In this document: positions 6,225-13,872 of the stretch, piece after piece
Position numbering within the stretch: the first letter of the stretch is position 1
Layout of the letters: each line of letters opens with the position of its first letter
Source: Amoeboradix gromovi
Lineage: Eukaryota; Sanchytriomycota; Sanchytriomycetes; Sanchytriales; Sanchytriaceae
Direction of reading: 5' to 3'
DNA length: 16,629 nucleotides
Assembly (NCBI GenBank): GCA_018985225.1
Contig: JADGIF010000159.1
Location: 1-16,629 of the forward strand
Notes under the pieces: model-generated
Told to the model about the DNA's origin: nothing
Seen by the model: the letters and a program-made list of their open reading frames with translations, nothing else
Databases searched by the model: none
Position numbers and translations under genes: made by a program

Positions 6225-7234
6225 GCTCTCTTTTTTGGTTCTTACAAAGCTTCTTCATCATCTCTTGAGTACCAAATTCTGGTAGCAAGATCGCTGGAAA
6301 CTTGCGAAGAGATTTGATCACTTCATAGTGCATCGTCGTTGTAAGATCTTGAATTCTTTGGTATAACCAAGCTTTCTTTCTGCGTCTATTCTTGATCTTT
6401 TGCAGTTTGCACCTTGACGTATACTTAGCACGCTTCTTAATGTTCGCAATGTCTCTATTGATCCCATCAATTCTTAAATGGAGACTATTGAGTTGCTTTC
6501 GTGCTTCATAACCATACAAGGCTACTGATCCATCAATTCCATACGCTGCTTGAAAAGTACACACACCAGGATCTAATGCGACGGCTTTCGCAGGCGACAT
6601 CCCTCGAAATGGTCGTATAATATTTTCCATTGCCTGACTTGTATACAATTCGTGTTGCGCTATCAACATACTCTAAAGGCTCTGTGGTTTTGAATGGCGT
6701 TTTACCCCAACGCCATGGGAAAGGTCTTGGCCTTCCCTTCTTACCGCTACCTATGATGTCTCTTGTTCTTAGTTGCATAGATGCAGAGGATGCTTTCAAT
6801 GACTTGAACTTGAATTGGAATGTGTGGGAAGGGTTCTTCAATTTCTTTGCCCAATTCGATCCTATTGCCTTGTCATAGTCCATGCAAGCTGCATCCCGTA
6901 TTTCCGCAGGAATATCTTTCAACCATGGTTCATGTTGCGCCCACAAAGAGTAGTTAAACACCAACAGCGATCGAAGACGTGATTTCTTTCTCAAATGAGG
7001 GAACCGCTTCGAGAAATCCACACACTGGTTGTAGATCCAGCGATAGGCACCAAACCATTGTCGCATAATAGAGCGCTGAGCAGCACATAATTTCAATTCT
7101 ACCATCTTGCTACACTTCACAACTTTGCCTCTGGGCTTAATATCTCTTCCAAATCTATCTCTCTTTGGTGCTTGCTTGCCTTTCTTTGCGATTTCGAGCT
7201 GCTCTTCGACCATTCTTTGTTGTAACAAAGACAT
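6010..7234 (-). pseudogene. Fanzor/TnpB-family RNA-guided nuclease, frameshifted
   Basis: From ATG 7234 (MSLLQQRMVEEQ) the frame encodes the OrfB N-terminal and wedge regions: FGAYRWIYNQCVDF, PWLKDIPAEIRDAACMDYDKA, then LEYVDSATRIVYKSGNGKYY. Near 6595-6605 the homology moves to another frame, requiring one indel. It continues with ALDPGVCTF (RuvC-I Asp, 6571-6573), LLPEFGTQEM (RuvC-II Glu, 6277-6279), C-x2-C...C-x2-C zinc ribbon and HRDIN (RuvC-III Asp, 6034-6036). All three catalytic acids are thus present but split between frames. After RDIN the protein ends in PGTSK, whereas a shifted frame gives RYFKIM, as expected of the usual 'AARN' continuation; this second lesion is shared with the copy at 13398. 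The total (about 408 codons) is normal for IS607 TnpB. The start overlaps the end of tnpA by 80 nt. An intron cannot be excluded at the first break but none fits well. Confidence 0.8.
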
Positions 7235-7766
7235 AACAGATGTTAAGTAGGTCGTCAGCAAATTCTCTGTCGGGGTCATTTTCAATAGAGTGGAGAACCA
7301 CGATTTCTGTTCCATGGTATTTGCAAATGTCTTCAAATAATTCGTATCCAAAGCGGCACAATCTGTCTTTGTCTGCAACCGTGATTTTCTATACAGCGTT
7401 TTCCTGTGCAAGCTTTACGAGTATAGAGAATCTATGTCGCCTAGAATTGACTCCGGATCCAACGCCCTTGATGATTTCCGTACCTGGACACCGCTCTTGC
7501 ATGTAGAGTACCTGGCGCTCGAGATCTTCCTTCTGGTGTTTGCAGCTAACTCTACAATGCACATATGACTTCTTTTCCTCTTCAGTGTATTGCCAGAACA
7601 AGTGTCTAACGTAATTGCCTCAGTACAGCCTATTTATTACCTCCTGGCGTCTTGATATACTCGATCTTTCCCCTTCTGCCCATTTTCGCAACTGCGTATC
7701 GGAAACATCGAATTCCTTCTTGACTGTAGCAAGTCCAATAAACTTGGAGTTCTTTCCATTTCGCAT
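7155..7766 (-). pseudogene. IS607-type tnpA: MerR-like HTH plus serine recombinase, broken
   Basis: ATG 7766 opens MRNGKNSKFIGLATVKKEFD and DVSDTQLRKWAE, the MerR-like DNA-binding helix-turn-helix of IS607 transposases. The next motif, GKIEYIKTPGGNK, is in a second frame. The serine-recombinase domain then returns to the first frame: YVHCRVSCKHQKEDLERQ, with the nucleophilic serine of the RVS motif, GVGSGVNSRRHRF, and after a TAG at 7391-7389, KITVADKDRLCRFGYELFE. It ends with VTTKNGRRAARNR and a TAG at 7155. Two frameshifts, a TGA (7620-7622) and the internal TAG make it a pseudogene. IS607 TnpA cuts and rejoins circular intermediates through a 5'-phosphoserine link. The family is of prokaryotic origin, so its presence in a eukaryotic window points to old horizontal transfer. 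Confidence 0.85.
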
Positions 7767-7923
7767 ATTCTCTACACATTATATTCCTTTAACACCATTC
7801 TTAAATGTAAATGTAAATGGAATTGAGTGTTGTGTTCATGTACATTGAATACATCTAAAAACACTGTAATGTTATATCACTTATTCATAGAATTGTTTAT
7901 GTTTGGCAATTTTTGATTAGATC

Positions 7924-8597
7924 TCAACGGCTTAGATTCTTAATTTCATGTTGTGCCACCATCAATTCCGTTTTAACATGTTCTAACGCTGTTTGTGCTA
8001 ATTTAAAATACCTTAAAAACCCAATATTACTCTGATTCATATAATTGATTTGAACATTTTTGAACACTTCGAGTAGCACTTTCAATTTTTTTGAACTTGA
8101 TTTCATACGAATATCTTCTGACTGTTTTCCCTTGTTCAATTTTATATTCACTTTCTGACTTTTGCAATATTTCTCTTTTATAAATGTATGGTACTGGTAC
8201 AAAACAAATTGATTCTTTGTATGTCCGCTCATTTAACGACTTTGTTCTACCAAATTTAAAGGTTCTATCACTCTTTCCAACATTATCTAATTGATATACA
8301 GCAGCAGACTTACCTTCTTCAAAACTAGATGTGTATTTTTTACCCTTTTCAGGAATTTTATCAACACCCAAATTTAATAAAGTTTGAAGTGGAAATTCTT
8401 ATAGATATACACCAAGGCTTTCATTGATGCCAGATATTTTGTCAATACTCTTATCTTTCCCATTTTCAAATTCATTATTTAAACAATCATAAGGTACTTC
8501 TTCTGTTGGTATTTCATTCTTATTTCCTATATTATCAACACTTGGGATTATTACTCTCTACCTCACTAACAATTTTACCAATAGGGGAATCAGTCAT
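7924..8597 (-). pseudogene. Decayed gene with a possible GIY-YIG/T5orf172-like segment
   Basis: ATG 8597 begins MTDSPIGKIVSEVES. Coding-like sequence then continues across a +1 shift near 8545 (SVDNIGNKNEIPTEEVPYDC), a TAA near 8400, and on through VDKIPEKGKKYTSSFEEGKS and AVYQLDNVGK. The most informative segment, FKFGRTKSLNERTYKE, resembles the 'hKhGRTxNLxxR' signature of T5orf172/MUG113 domains of the GIY-YIG superfamily. Downstream two frames compete (stops at 8027 and 7924); the one ending at 7924 looks better (YHTFIKEKYCKSQKVNIKL), implying a frameshift at about 8232. The family call rests on one short motif. The gene is clearly not intact. Confidence 0.35.
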
Positions 8598-8649
8598 GTT
8601 ACCAAAATTACAAAATAATAGTTGACGCCAACTCTTCATTAATATTCCA

Positions 8650-8862
8650 ATGAAAATAAGTTTTATATTCGAACAAACAAAAACATTTGATTTGACTGGT
8701 TAAAATAGTTGGTCTAGTTTCTGTGTTTGAATTGACAAAAATACTTGGATTGATTGGTCAAGTATAGTTAGCCTAGTTTTTATGTTCGAAATACAATAAA
8801 AACTTCAGACCGATTTATCTCGAAATGGCTTTTTAAAAGTTACTCTAGTTTTTATATTTGGT
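8650..8862. repeat. Diverged minisatellite, about 3.5 units of roughly 60 bp
   Basis: Units share the order 'TTGA(C/T)TGGT', 'ATAGTT', 'CTAGTTTxT', 'GTTTGAA/GTTCGAA' and 'ACAAxAAxACTT'. The CTAGTTT cores begin at 8714, 8773 and 8845, and a partial unit precedes them. Divergence between units is high, so the array is old. Confidence 0.5.
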
Positions 8863-8896
8863 GTCCACTTGTATGGCAGAGTTGAAAGCGATGTAA

Positions 8897-9133
8897 GATG
8901 AGCCAGATTGGACAAACATCTTTGATGAACAGTCAAAGGAGCATAATTTGAATCGCAGATATAACGTAGAGCTTTATGGCCATGCATTTCATAAAGACTG
9001 CGCCAAGGCATCCCGAAAACAGAAGAATGGATATGTATTGGAATTTGAATGCCAAATCAGTAGAATGCCCTCTCTGGAAGATAAGATTGAAGTGGTTAAT
9101 CTCATTAAACGCATCCAATATAGTCCTCATTGA
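8897..9133 (+). pseudogene. RING-like zinc-finger relic, copy A
   Basis: Open but without ATG (the upstream stop is at 8894). It encodes FDEQSKEHNLNRRYNVELYG, then GHAFHKDCAKASRK, then LEFECQISRMPSLEDKIE. GH-x-FH-x2-C followed by a later C-x2 pair is the core of a RING-H2 finger, but the Cys before GH is Tyr and the closing CPxC pair is CQIS. Segments match the relic at 10998-11290 (GHEFHPNCAK, PSL, and the shared DNA TCCTCAT followed by AGCGA(T/C)TAATTTGT). Both are therefore decayed copies of one gene, which might have encoded a ubiquitin ligase; that role is inference. Confidence 0.45.
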
Positions 9134-9679
9134 TAGCGATTAATTTGTACCTCTCTTGTCATTATCATTCATTAGACTCACCAGGGAGACATGTTTTGAT
9201 GACTCCCGGAGTATACCAATGACAATAATGCATTTAGCTGTATTGGCTTTTACAGTTGTGCCACTCTTGAGTAGATATTACCAACCTGGATTTGAGCCTT
9301 TTTGACGATGAAACCTTCTAGATGTAGTTATAAATAGTGCATTTGTGGTTACCCCTTTCTTTTCACAGGATACTTAACGTAAGAATCAGCCATAAGTGCT
9401 GTGATATCTAGCAAATGAGACACAGATGTGCCGCACCTTGAGAAACGATGGGAGCACAGTTTCTATGCCATTTTTAATTCACGCAGAAACTGAAATCAGC
9501 AAGGTCGATGTTGCAAGTTATAAGAGAAACGGATTATAACTGAATCCATCTTTCAACAGGATGAAATTATCAAGAATGATGCTTCGACCATGTAGTTACT
9601 ATACAAGAGAATGAGGAGTCAAGGCAACAGAGTATTACGAGTAAATAAGAATGACTTTTATTCTCTTTCAGGCCTAGCG
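9134..9679. other. No intact gene recognised
   Basis: The first ~40 bp continue the homology with the second RING-like relic (AGCGATTAATTTGT). The rest shows short fragments of coding-like sequence on the plus strand broken by frequent stops (for example KRWEHSFYAIFN), but nothing I can name. No tRNA or other RNA gene was seen. Confidence 0.4.
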
Positions 9680-10597
9680 TTACACTGGTCTGGGTTCAAA
9701 TCTTGGCCTATTCTTTCGTTGTGGAGCGTCCGTAGCAACTGGTGTCTGTGGTATGATTCTATGACCTACTTGAGAAAAGCGGTATCTGGCGTTTCTAAAA
9801 AAGTTACCAGCTCTTCCAGGCAGTGAAGCCAAATAAGCCCTAGTACGGGATCTCTTTGTGCCCTCAGTCGAGACACCTTCTGGTACTGGACTCCAGTCTG
9901 AAATGCTTTTTCTAATCTCAGGTGAGACATTTTCCTTAACAAAATTCGAGAGGTGACTGTTCTTCTCAAACATACTAAAGACCTCGAGTGCTTTTTCCTT
10001 GCTTCCAATAGTTTTCACATATTCTTTAAAATCTTCTAAAATAGCTGCTTCATTAGCACGCAGCTCGGTGTTCATTATTTCAGATGGCTTTTCCAGCAAT
10101 TTGGATACTTTACGTAATTCAGAAACTGTTATTTGGCTACTTTTAACTGGACCAGGAAAAACTTGAGAAAATTTAAAAAATTCAGTATTGATTCTTTCTC
10201 GTTCATTTCTAAGTGCCTCTTCTGTGATTTCAAATGGTTTAACATCTTTCAACTCTTTGTAATAATTCAAACGTCTACGATTTTCTTTCAACTCCGCAGA
10301 ATATTGATTCAGGTTACTCTCTAATTCTTTGAATTTTTCCCTAGCTTTCTTCTTGTCATGGCTATTAGCAATAAGATACTCTTTATATGCTATTACTTGT
10401 TTAGATTCTTCAATAAGTAGTTCAGCTTCTCTAATTCGATATTCATATTTTTGTATCTCTTGAGGTGCTTTATTAATTTCTGCGTTCATTGTTTGTGCAC
10501 TCAATTGCAAAAAGCTCATTTCTGAGCTAACTCCAGCATGGGCATTCCCTGAAAGACTTGCAAATGTAAATGTTGCGAGTATTAATAAGATCTTCAT
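9680..10597 (-). CDS. Secreted coiled-coil protein, effector candidate
   Basis: 305 residues from ATG 10597. The N-terminus is a textbook signal peptide (MKILLILATFTFASLSGNAHA, likely cut after A21). Residues 38-120 form a long charged coiled coil (YEYRIREAELLIEESKQ, KKKAREKFKELESNLNQYSA). A mixed helical region follows, then a basic Arg-rich C-terminus from about 245 (GTKRSRTRAYLASLPGRAG, RNARYRF, QRKNRPRFEPRPV). There is no membrane segment after the signal, so the mature protein is probably exported. I recognise no family. It is the only intact gene in about 5.5 kb of relics, which is typical of positions where secreted lineage-specific proteins lie in parasites; an effector role is inference from signal peptide, novelty and location. 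Confidence 0.75.
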   Translation of the reverse strand: MKILLILATFTFASLSGNAHAGVSSEMSFLQLSAQTMNAEINKAPQEIQKYEYRIREAELLIEESKQVIAYKEYLIANSHDKKKAREKFKELESNLNQYSAELKENRRRLNYYKELKDVKPFEITEEALRNERERINTEFFKFSQVFPGPVKSSQITVSELRKVSKLLEKPSEIMNTELRANEAAILEDFKEYVKTIGSKEKALEVFSMFEKNSHLSNFVKENVSPEIRKSISDWSPVPEGVSTEGTKRSRTRAYLASLPGRAGNFFRNARYRFSQVGHRIIPQTPVATDAPQRKNRPRFEPRPV

Positions 10598-10997
10598 CTA
10601 ATGCAGTAACCGCCTTCTGATTTATAGCTGATTGTTCCTATCCCAGATCTGCCACCAATCAGGTTGTCCATATCACAAGTAACAGATCTAAAAAAGGGCC
10701 TTGCATTTCTAGGAGCCTATCCTAGCACATGATAATTTGAAGAGCGAACAGAAATTTGACAAGTGCTTTTAGCGCTGAAATGCTTTCATCATATGCCATT
10801 GAGCATGACATTTATCTTTGTCATCGGAGTTGTTGACTTTATTATTATATAATTAATCCATGAAGAAGTTCGAGGGTAACCTGATAGCTGTACTGACCTA
10901 AAAGTAAACATAATAATGCACTAGGTGCGATTTTAGGGTTCGTTACAATCGAATTGGAAATTAGTTAACGGAGCACTAGTTGTGTTGAAAATCTTGA
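10598..10997. other. Upstream region of the secreted-protein gene; no gene seen
   Basis: No frame of useful length. It must contain the promoter of the minus-strand secreted-protein gene. An AT-rich patch (TTATTATATAATTAAT) at about 10840-10855 is too far away to call a TATA element. Confidence 0.35.
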
Positions 10998-11290
10998 ATC
11001 ATTCCTGTTTGCGGCAAGACTTTTTACAGCGGGTTAGACTTTCAAGTCTTTCCTTGTGGCCATGAATTTCATCCAAACTGTGCTAAGCCATACTGGGTAT
11101 GGAATGAATGATATAGGAATGTAATGGATTATATATGCCCAATTTTTTTAAAGCCCTCTCTGGGAAAACAAGAGGCAAATCTTGAGTTATTTGTTGCATT
11201 CAAGAAGTTCCTCATAGAGAGCGACTAATTTGTGGCCAATAAATGTTCTGATTGTGATCTGCTGCTTTGCATGGTAAAAAAGTCTCTCAA
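10998..11290 (+). pseudogene. RING-like zinc-finger relic, copy B
   Basis: The frame beginning after a TGA at 10995 encodes PVCGKTFYSGLDFQVFPCGH and HEFHPNCAKPYWVWNE, then a TGA at 11109. The C-G-H-x-F-H-x2-C core with a preceding C-x-x-x-F is a RING-H2 half finger. Beyond the stop, in another frame, come MDYICPIF (where CPIC is expected) and PSLGKQEANLELFVAFKKF. Parts match the relic at 8897-9133 in protein and DNA. This copy keeps the Cys before GH that copy A has lost. Intact only in pieces, it is a pseudogene of an unidentified RING protein. Confidence 0.5.
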
Positions 11291-11561
11291 ATAACCGCAC
11301 CTCCAACTATGGGCCTTAAAAATAAGAATAAGCCCACCCCTTAACATATCTTGCTAGACCAATTGAATGACTTTGAGCAATCACCTGCGCGCCCAATTCA
11401 AAGGTCTGGCCATGAACTAAATCCTGAAGTCCTTGAAAATCCAACGAGAAATCATCAAAGACAATGCTCAAGGGAGATAGTGATATTAGAGCTATCTTCT
11501 GATATGTACATTATTAGATATGAGTTTTTGCTAAAATAGTTGGCAAGTTGTTATTAGGTGG
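11291..11561. other. No supported gene
   Basis: One plus-strand frame (11351-11539, from a TTG) reads LLDQLNDFEQSPARPIQRSG and looks coding-like. It has no ATG, so it may be a further piece of the adjoining RING-like relic. Confidence 0.3.
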
Positions 11562-13149
11562 CTAAACTGGTAAGTGATCAAGATTTCGTAATAGCTCTAC
11601 CTTGTCGGTAATTATCTGCTGCTCTTGCACTTGTTCAAAAAGGGCTAAATTCTCCTTTAATAAACTTGACATTGTTTTTGATGCCTCTTTTCTTGTTTAT
11701 CGATTCGTTGCTGTGCCAAATGAATTTGTTTTTGCAGCGGATCTCTTTGATTTACCATTGCTTGTTGCTCCTTTTCATTTAATATCGTCAAACTTAAATC
11801 ATCCAATTTTCAAACTCTTCCTTTAACTCATGCATCAACTTCACGTCTTTTTTATTTGTTAACTTTGAAATTTGTTTAAACTTGTATAGCATTCTTTTTT
11901 CAAATAATTGCAATCTTCTGTGCTTTCTATTTCACATTCTATATTTTTCTTCTAGCTCAATCTTGCATTCTATTTCTTGCAATTTTAAGTTTAAAGATGA
12001 GCAAGCTTGAACCTGATTTACATCTTGTAGCTTTACTTCGGATATTAAAGTGTTTAACTCTTCAATTTCTAATTTTTTAAGGTCTACTTGATCTTGCGGT
12101 TCTTTCAATTTTTAATGCATGACAAAACGAGCTCATTAATTTTGTCATCTTTGTTGTTTATTTGGGATCAATTCCGTTCAATTGATTTTGTTTCTTCTAG
12201 AGCATTAATTCCAGAGATTTTAACTCATTAATGTTTTCTATTTCTTCTTTTTCGAATTTGATGATATTCTGATTTTGAAGCTGTATCTCTTCTCCAATTA
12301 TCGCAAACGCTAAATATTTGAGTATGCTCCGCTTGAATTTTGTTTCTACTCCTGCAAGGCCTTGCTTTTATCGTCGTAATCAATTCTCGTTTCCCAACAA
12401 TTCCTATCCCAATTCCACTTGTTGTAATCATTTTGAAATTTTAACTTCATTTCGAATTGACTCAATAACCTCTTGTCCTCATCGTACTTTTCTTTTAATT
12501 CTACTTCTTATTTATTCTACTCCGCTATCCTTAACTTATTAACTTCTCTTAATTCCTTATCTTGATGTAACAAATCCAATTCAAATTAATCTTTTAAACC
12601 CTGAAGCTTATCACGTAGAAACTGTTGCTTGTCGTATTCAAAAAATAACAATTGTTGATAATGGCATTTAATTCCCAACTTTTCTTTGTTGAGTTCTTCT
12701 ATTTGTATTTGTTTTTTTATTTTCATTTCCTCTTCTATATATCCTTTGATTTCCATATCATGCTCAGAATTTGTTATTTCTGTCGCTTTTCCAACTTTTT
12801 AGCCGCGTCCATTAAATTTTTATCAGTTAGCAATTTTTTACTTGTAACTGGTATTGTACTTCCATCTTTTTCTCCTCGTCCTAATCTTCAATCATTGGCT
12901 ATCCATCTGTTCTTTCGTAACTACTATTTCATCTGTAAAATGTGGTTCCACATATTCTATATGCGTTAACCTCCAAGTTATTACGTATTTATCATCACCT
13001 ATTTTCACAAGTTTTCCATCACTGTAAACAATCTCGCATCTGTTAATTGCTGAAATATGCCCACCAAAAATTAACAGCGGAGCTGGAGATAGTGTAGATG
13101 GATACCTATAGATATACGACTTCCCGTCATTTCCCCTACTGCTATACAT
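11562..13149 (-). pseudogene. Long coiled-coil protein gene, decayed
   Basis: ATG 13149 starts an intact 85-codon domain (MYSSRGNDGKSYIYRYPSTL, then GGHISAINRCEIVYSDGKL and THIEYVEPHFTDEIVVTKEQ) that I do not recognise. A frameshift near 12890 follows. Beyond it about 1.3 kb keeps heptad-like coiled-coil sequence in pieces of alternating frame: LMDAAKKLEKRQ, EMKIKKQIQIEELNKEKLG, KYDEDKRLLSQFEMKLKFQ, LEIEELNTLISEVKLQD, RRLQLFEKRMLYKFKQ, QIHLAQQRIDKQEKRHQKQ and finally SSLLKENLALFEQVQEQQI ending at a TAG (11564). I count at least seven in-frame stops (mostly TAA/TAG, one TGA) and several indels. The original would have been about 500 residues. Conserved reading in pieces indicates fairly recent loss. 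Confidence 0.65.
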
Positions 13150-13289
13150 GATGCAATTTATATATAATTTATGTATATAAAAGCTGCACTGAGGTTCATT
13201 TGATCAATCGCAGAATTACTACGTACTTTCAATGTTCTATCATTTTGCAACACTATGCAAGTTGACTGGTTTATCCATCCCGTTTCTAT

Positions 13290-13448
13290 CGCCTACGTTA
13301 AATGTGAAGAATTCGAAAATCATGAAGATTTCAAACCCCACACTTGTCAAGTGTAGACAACTTGGGGAGATACCATTTGAGCATGTTCTTGCCTACATTA
13401 TTTTGAAGTACCTGGATTGATATCTCTATGGTCTTGGTGACCGCATTG
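13290..13448 (-). ncRNA. Second copy of the candidate fRNA scaffold
   Basis: Same region as 5902-6060. The nested hairpin is retained (CCCC/GGGG around ACACTT/AAGTGT); the loop base differs and here makes the inner palindrome one base pair longer (ACACTTGACAAGTGT). The flank that would serve as guide, reading out from 13289 on the minus strand, is unrelated to that of copy 1. Keeping a scaffold after loss of the nuclease would suit mobilisation or targeting in trans. Confidence 0.4.
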
Positions 13449-13725
13449 CTGACAATGAAACCATCTATCATTGACATTCGCTCGACTTTGATGATCGCAT
13501 TTGAAGCAAGTTATGGTAGAATAGGCCTCATTAACAATCAATAAACTTTGACCATACAATTTACATTTATGCGCTAGCCTTTGCTTGAATTTGTAATGAC
13601 GCAACGATTGAATCCTTTCATAACGCTTGCAGCTACTACAAGTGTTGGACACATCATATTGTTTTTGAATGGTCGCAACTCTAATGAACTTTGAGTTCTT
13701 TTCATTTCGCAATTGCTCCAAGTCG
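13290..13725 (-). mobile_element. Internally deleted derivative of the IS607/Fanzor element
   Basis: Bases 13290-13612 are the 98% identical 3' end of the element at 5902-6224. Directly upstream on the minus strand (about 13655-13725) lies RNEKNSKFIRVATIQKQYDV, matching the tnpA N-terminus at 7766 (RNGKNSKFIGLATVKKEFDV) at roughly 75% DNA identity. The whole middle (recombinase domain and most of the nuclease) is missing. The two parts are fused in one frame from 13754 to the stop at 13398, 118 codons, with no ATG at its start. The much lower identity of the tnpA part than of the Fanzor part suggests a recombinant between related lineages rather than a simple deletion of the neighbouring copy. 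Confidence 0.7.
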
Positions 13726-13872
13726 TAGATCTGCAAAGTGTTGAATGGTGACAAAATACCAGTACCAATAAAAAGAAGTCCTATGATATTCAGAGTTGTT
13801 TATTTTTTGTCTTGTTCCCTTTCACGCCAACGATATTTGTAGTTGGGGCCATTTTCGCAAACTCTGTACCAG

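Larger units (their letters stand above)
5902..7790 (-). mobile_element. IS607-family element carrying tnpA and a Fanzor/tnpB gene, degenerate
   Basis: The minus strand carries, in order, a MerR-like helix-turn-helix plus serine recombinase (tnpA) and an overlapping TnpB/Fanzor nuclease gene. This is the arrangement of IS607-family elements and their eukaryotic Fanzor2-type relatives. The end downstream of the nuclease is fixed at 5902 by comparison with the solo copy at 13290. The other end lies somewhere beyond the tnpA start at 7766 and is not defined; 7790 is a guess. Both genes carry frameshifts or stops, so the copy is not autonomous. IS607 elements make no target duplication, and none is seen. 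The insertion appears to split an older Fanzor relic. Confidence 0.75.

Noticed and set aside
8933-9130. Minus-strand 65-codon frame opposite RING-like relic A
   Set aside because: The plus-strand frame has recognisable finger residues and a homologous second copy; the minus frame is its shadow.
9685-9710. T-loop-like GGGTTCAAATC, considered as part of a tRNA
   Set aside because: It lies inside the coding sequence of the secreted protein and no acceptor or anticodon stem can be paired around it.
325-13149. Reassignment of TAG (or TAA/TAG) to glutamine in this genome
   Set aside because: About 1,900 codons of intact host genes contain no in-frame TAG or TAA, and stop codons of real genes include TAG, TAA and TGA. 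The excess of such stops is limited to relics, one of which also has TGA.
13150-13185. AT-rich TATATAATTTATGTATATAAAA as a promoter
   Set aside because: It precedes only the decayed coiled-coil gene (-) and relic DNA (+); TATA-like strings are expected by chance in DNA this AT-rich.
13726-13790. Minus-strand GLLFIGTGILSPFNTLQ, resembling the first helix of equilibrative nucleoside transporters
   Set aside because: A stop lies just upstream and the frame runs directly into the tnpA-like piece; too short to support a gene.
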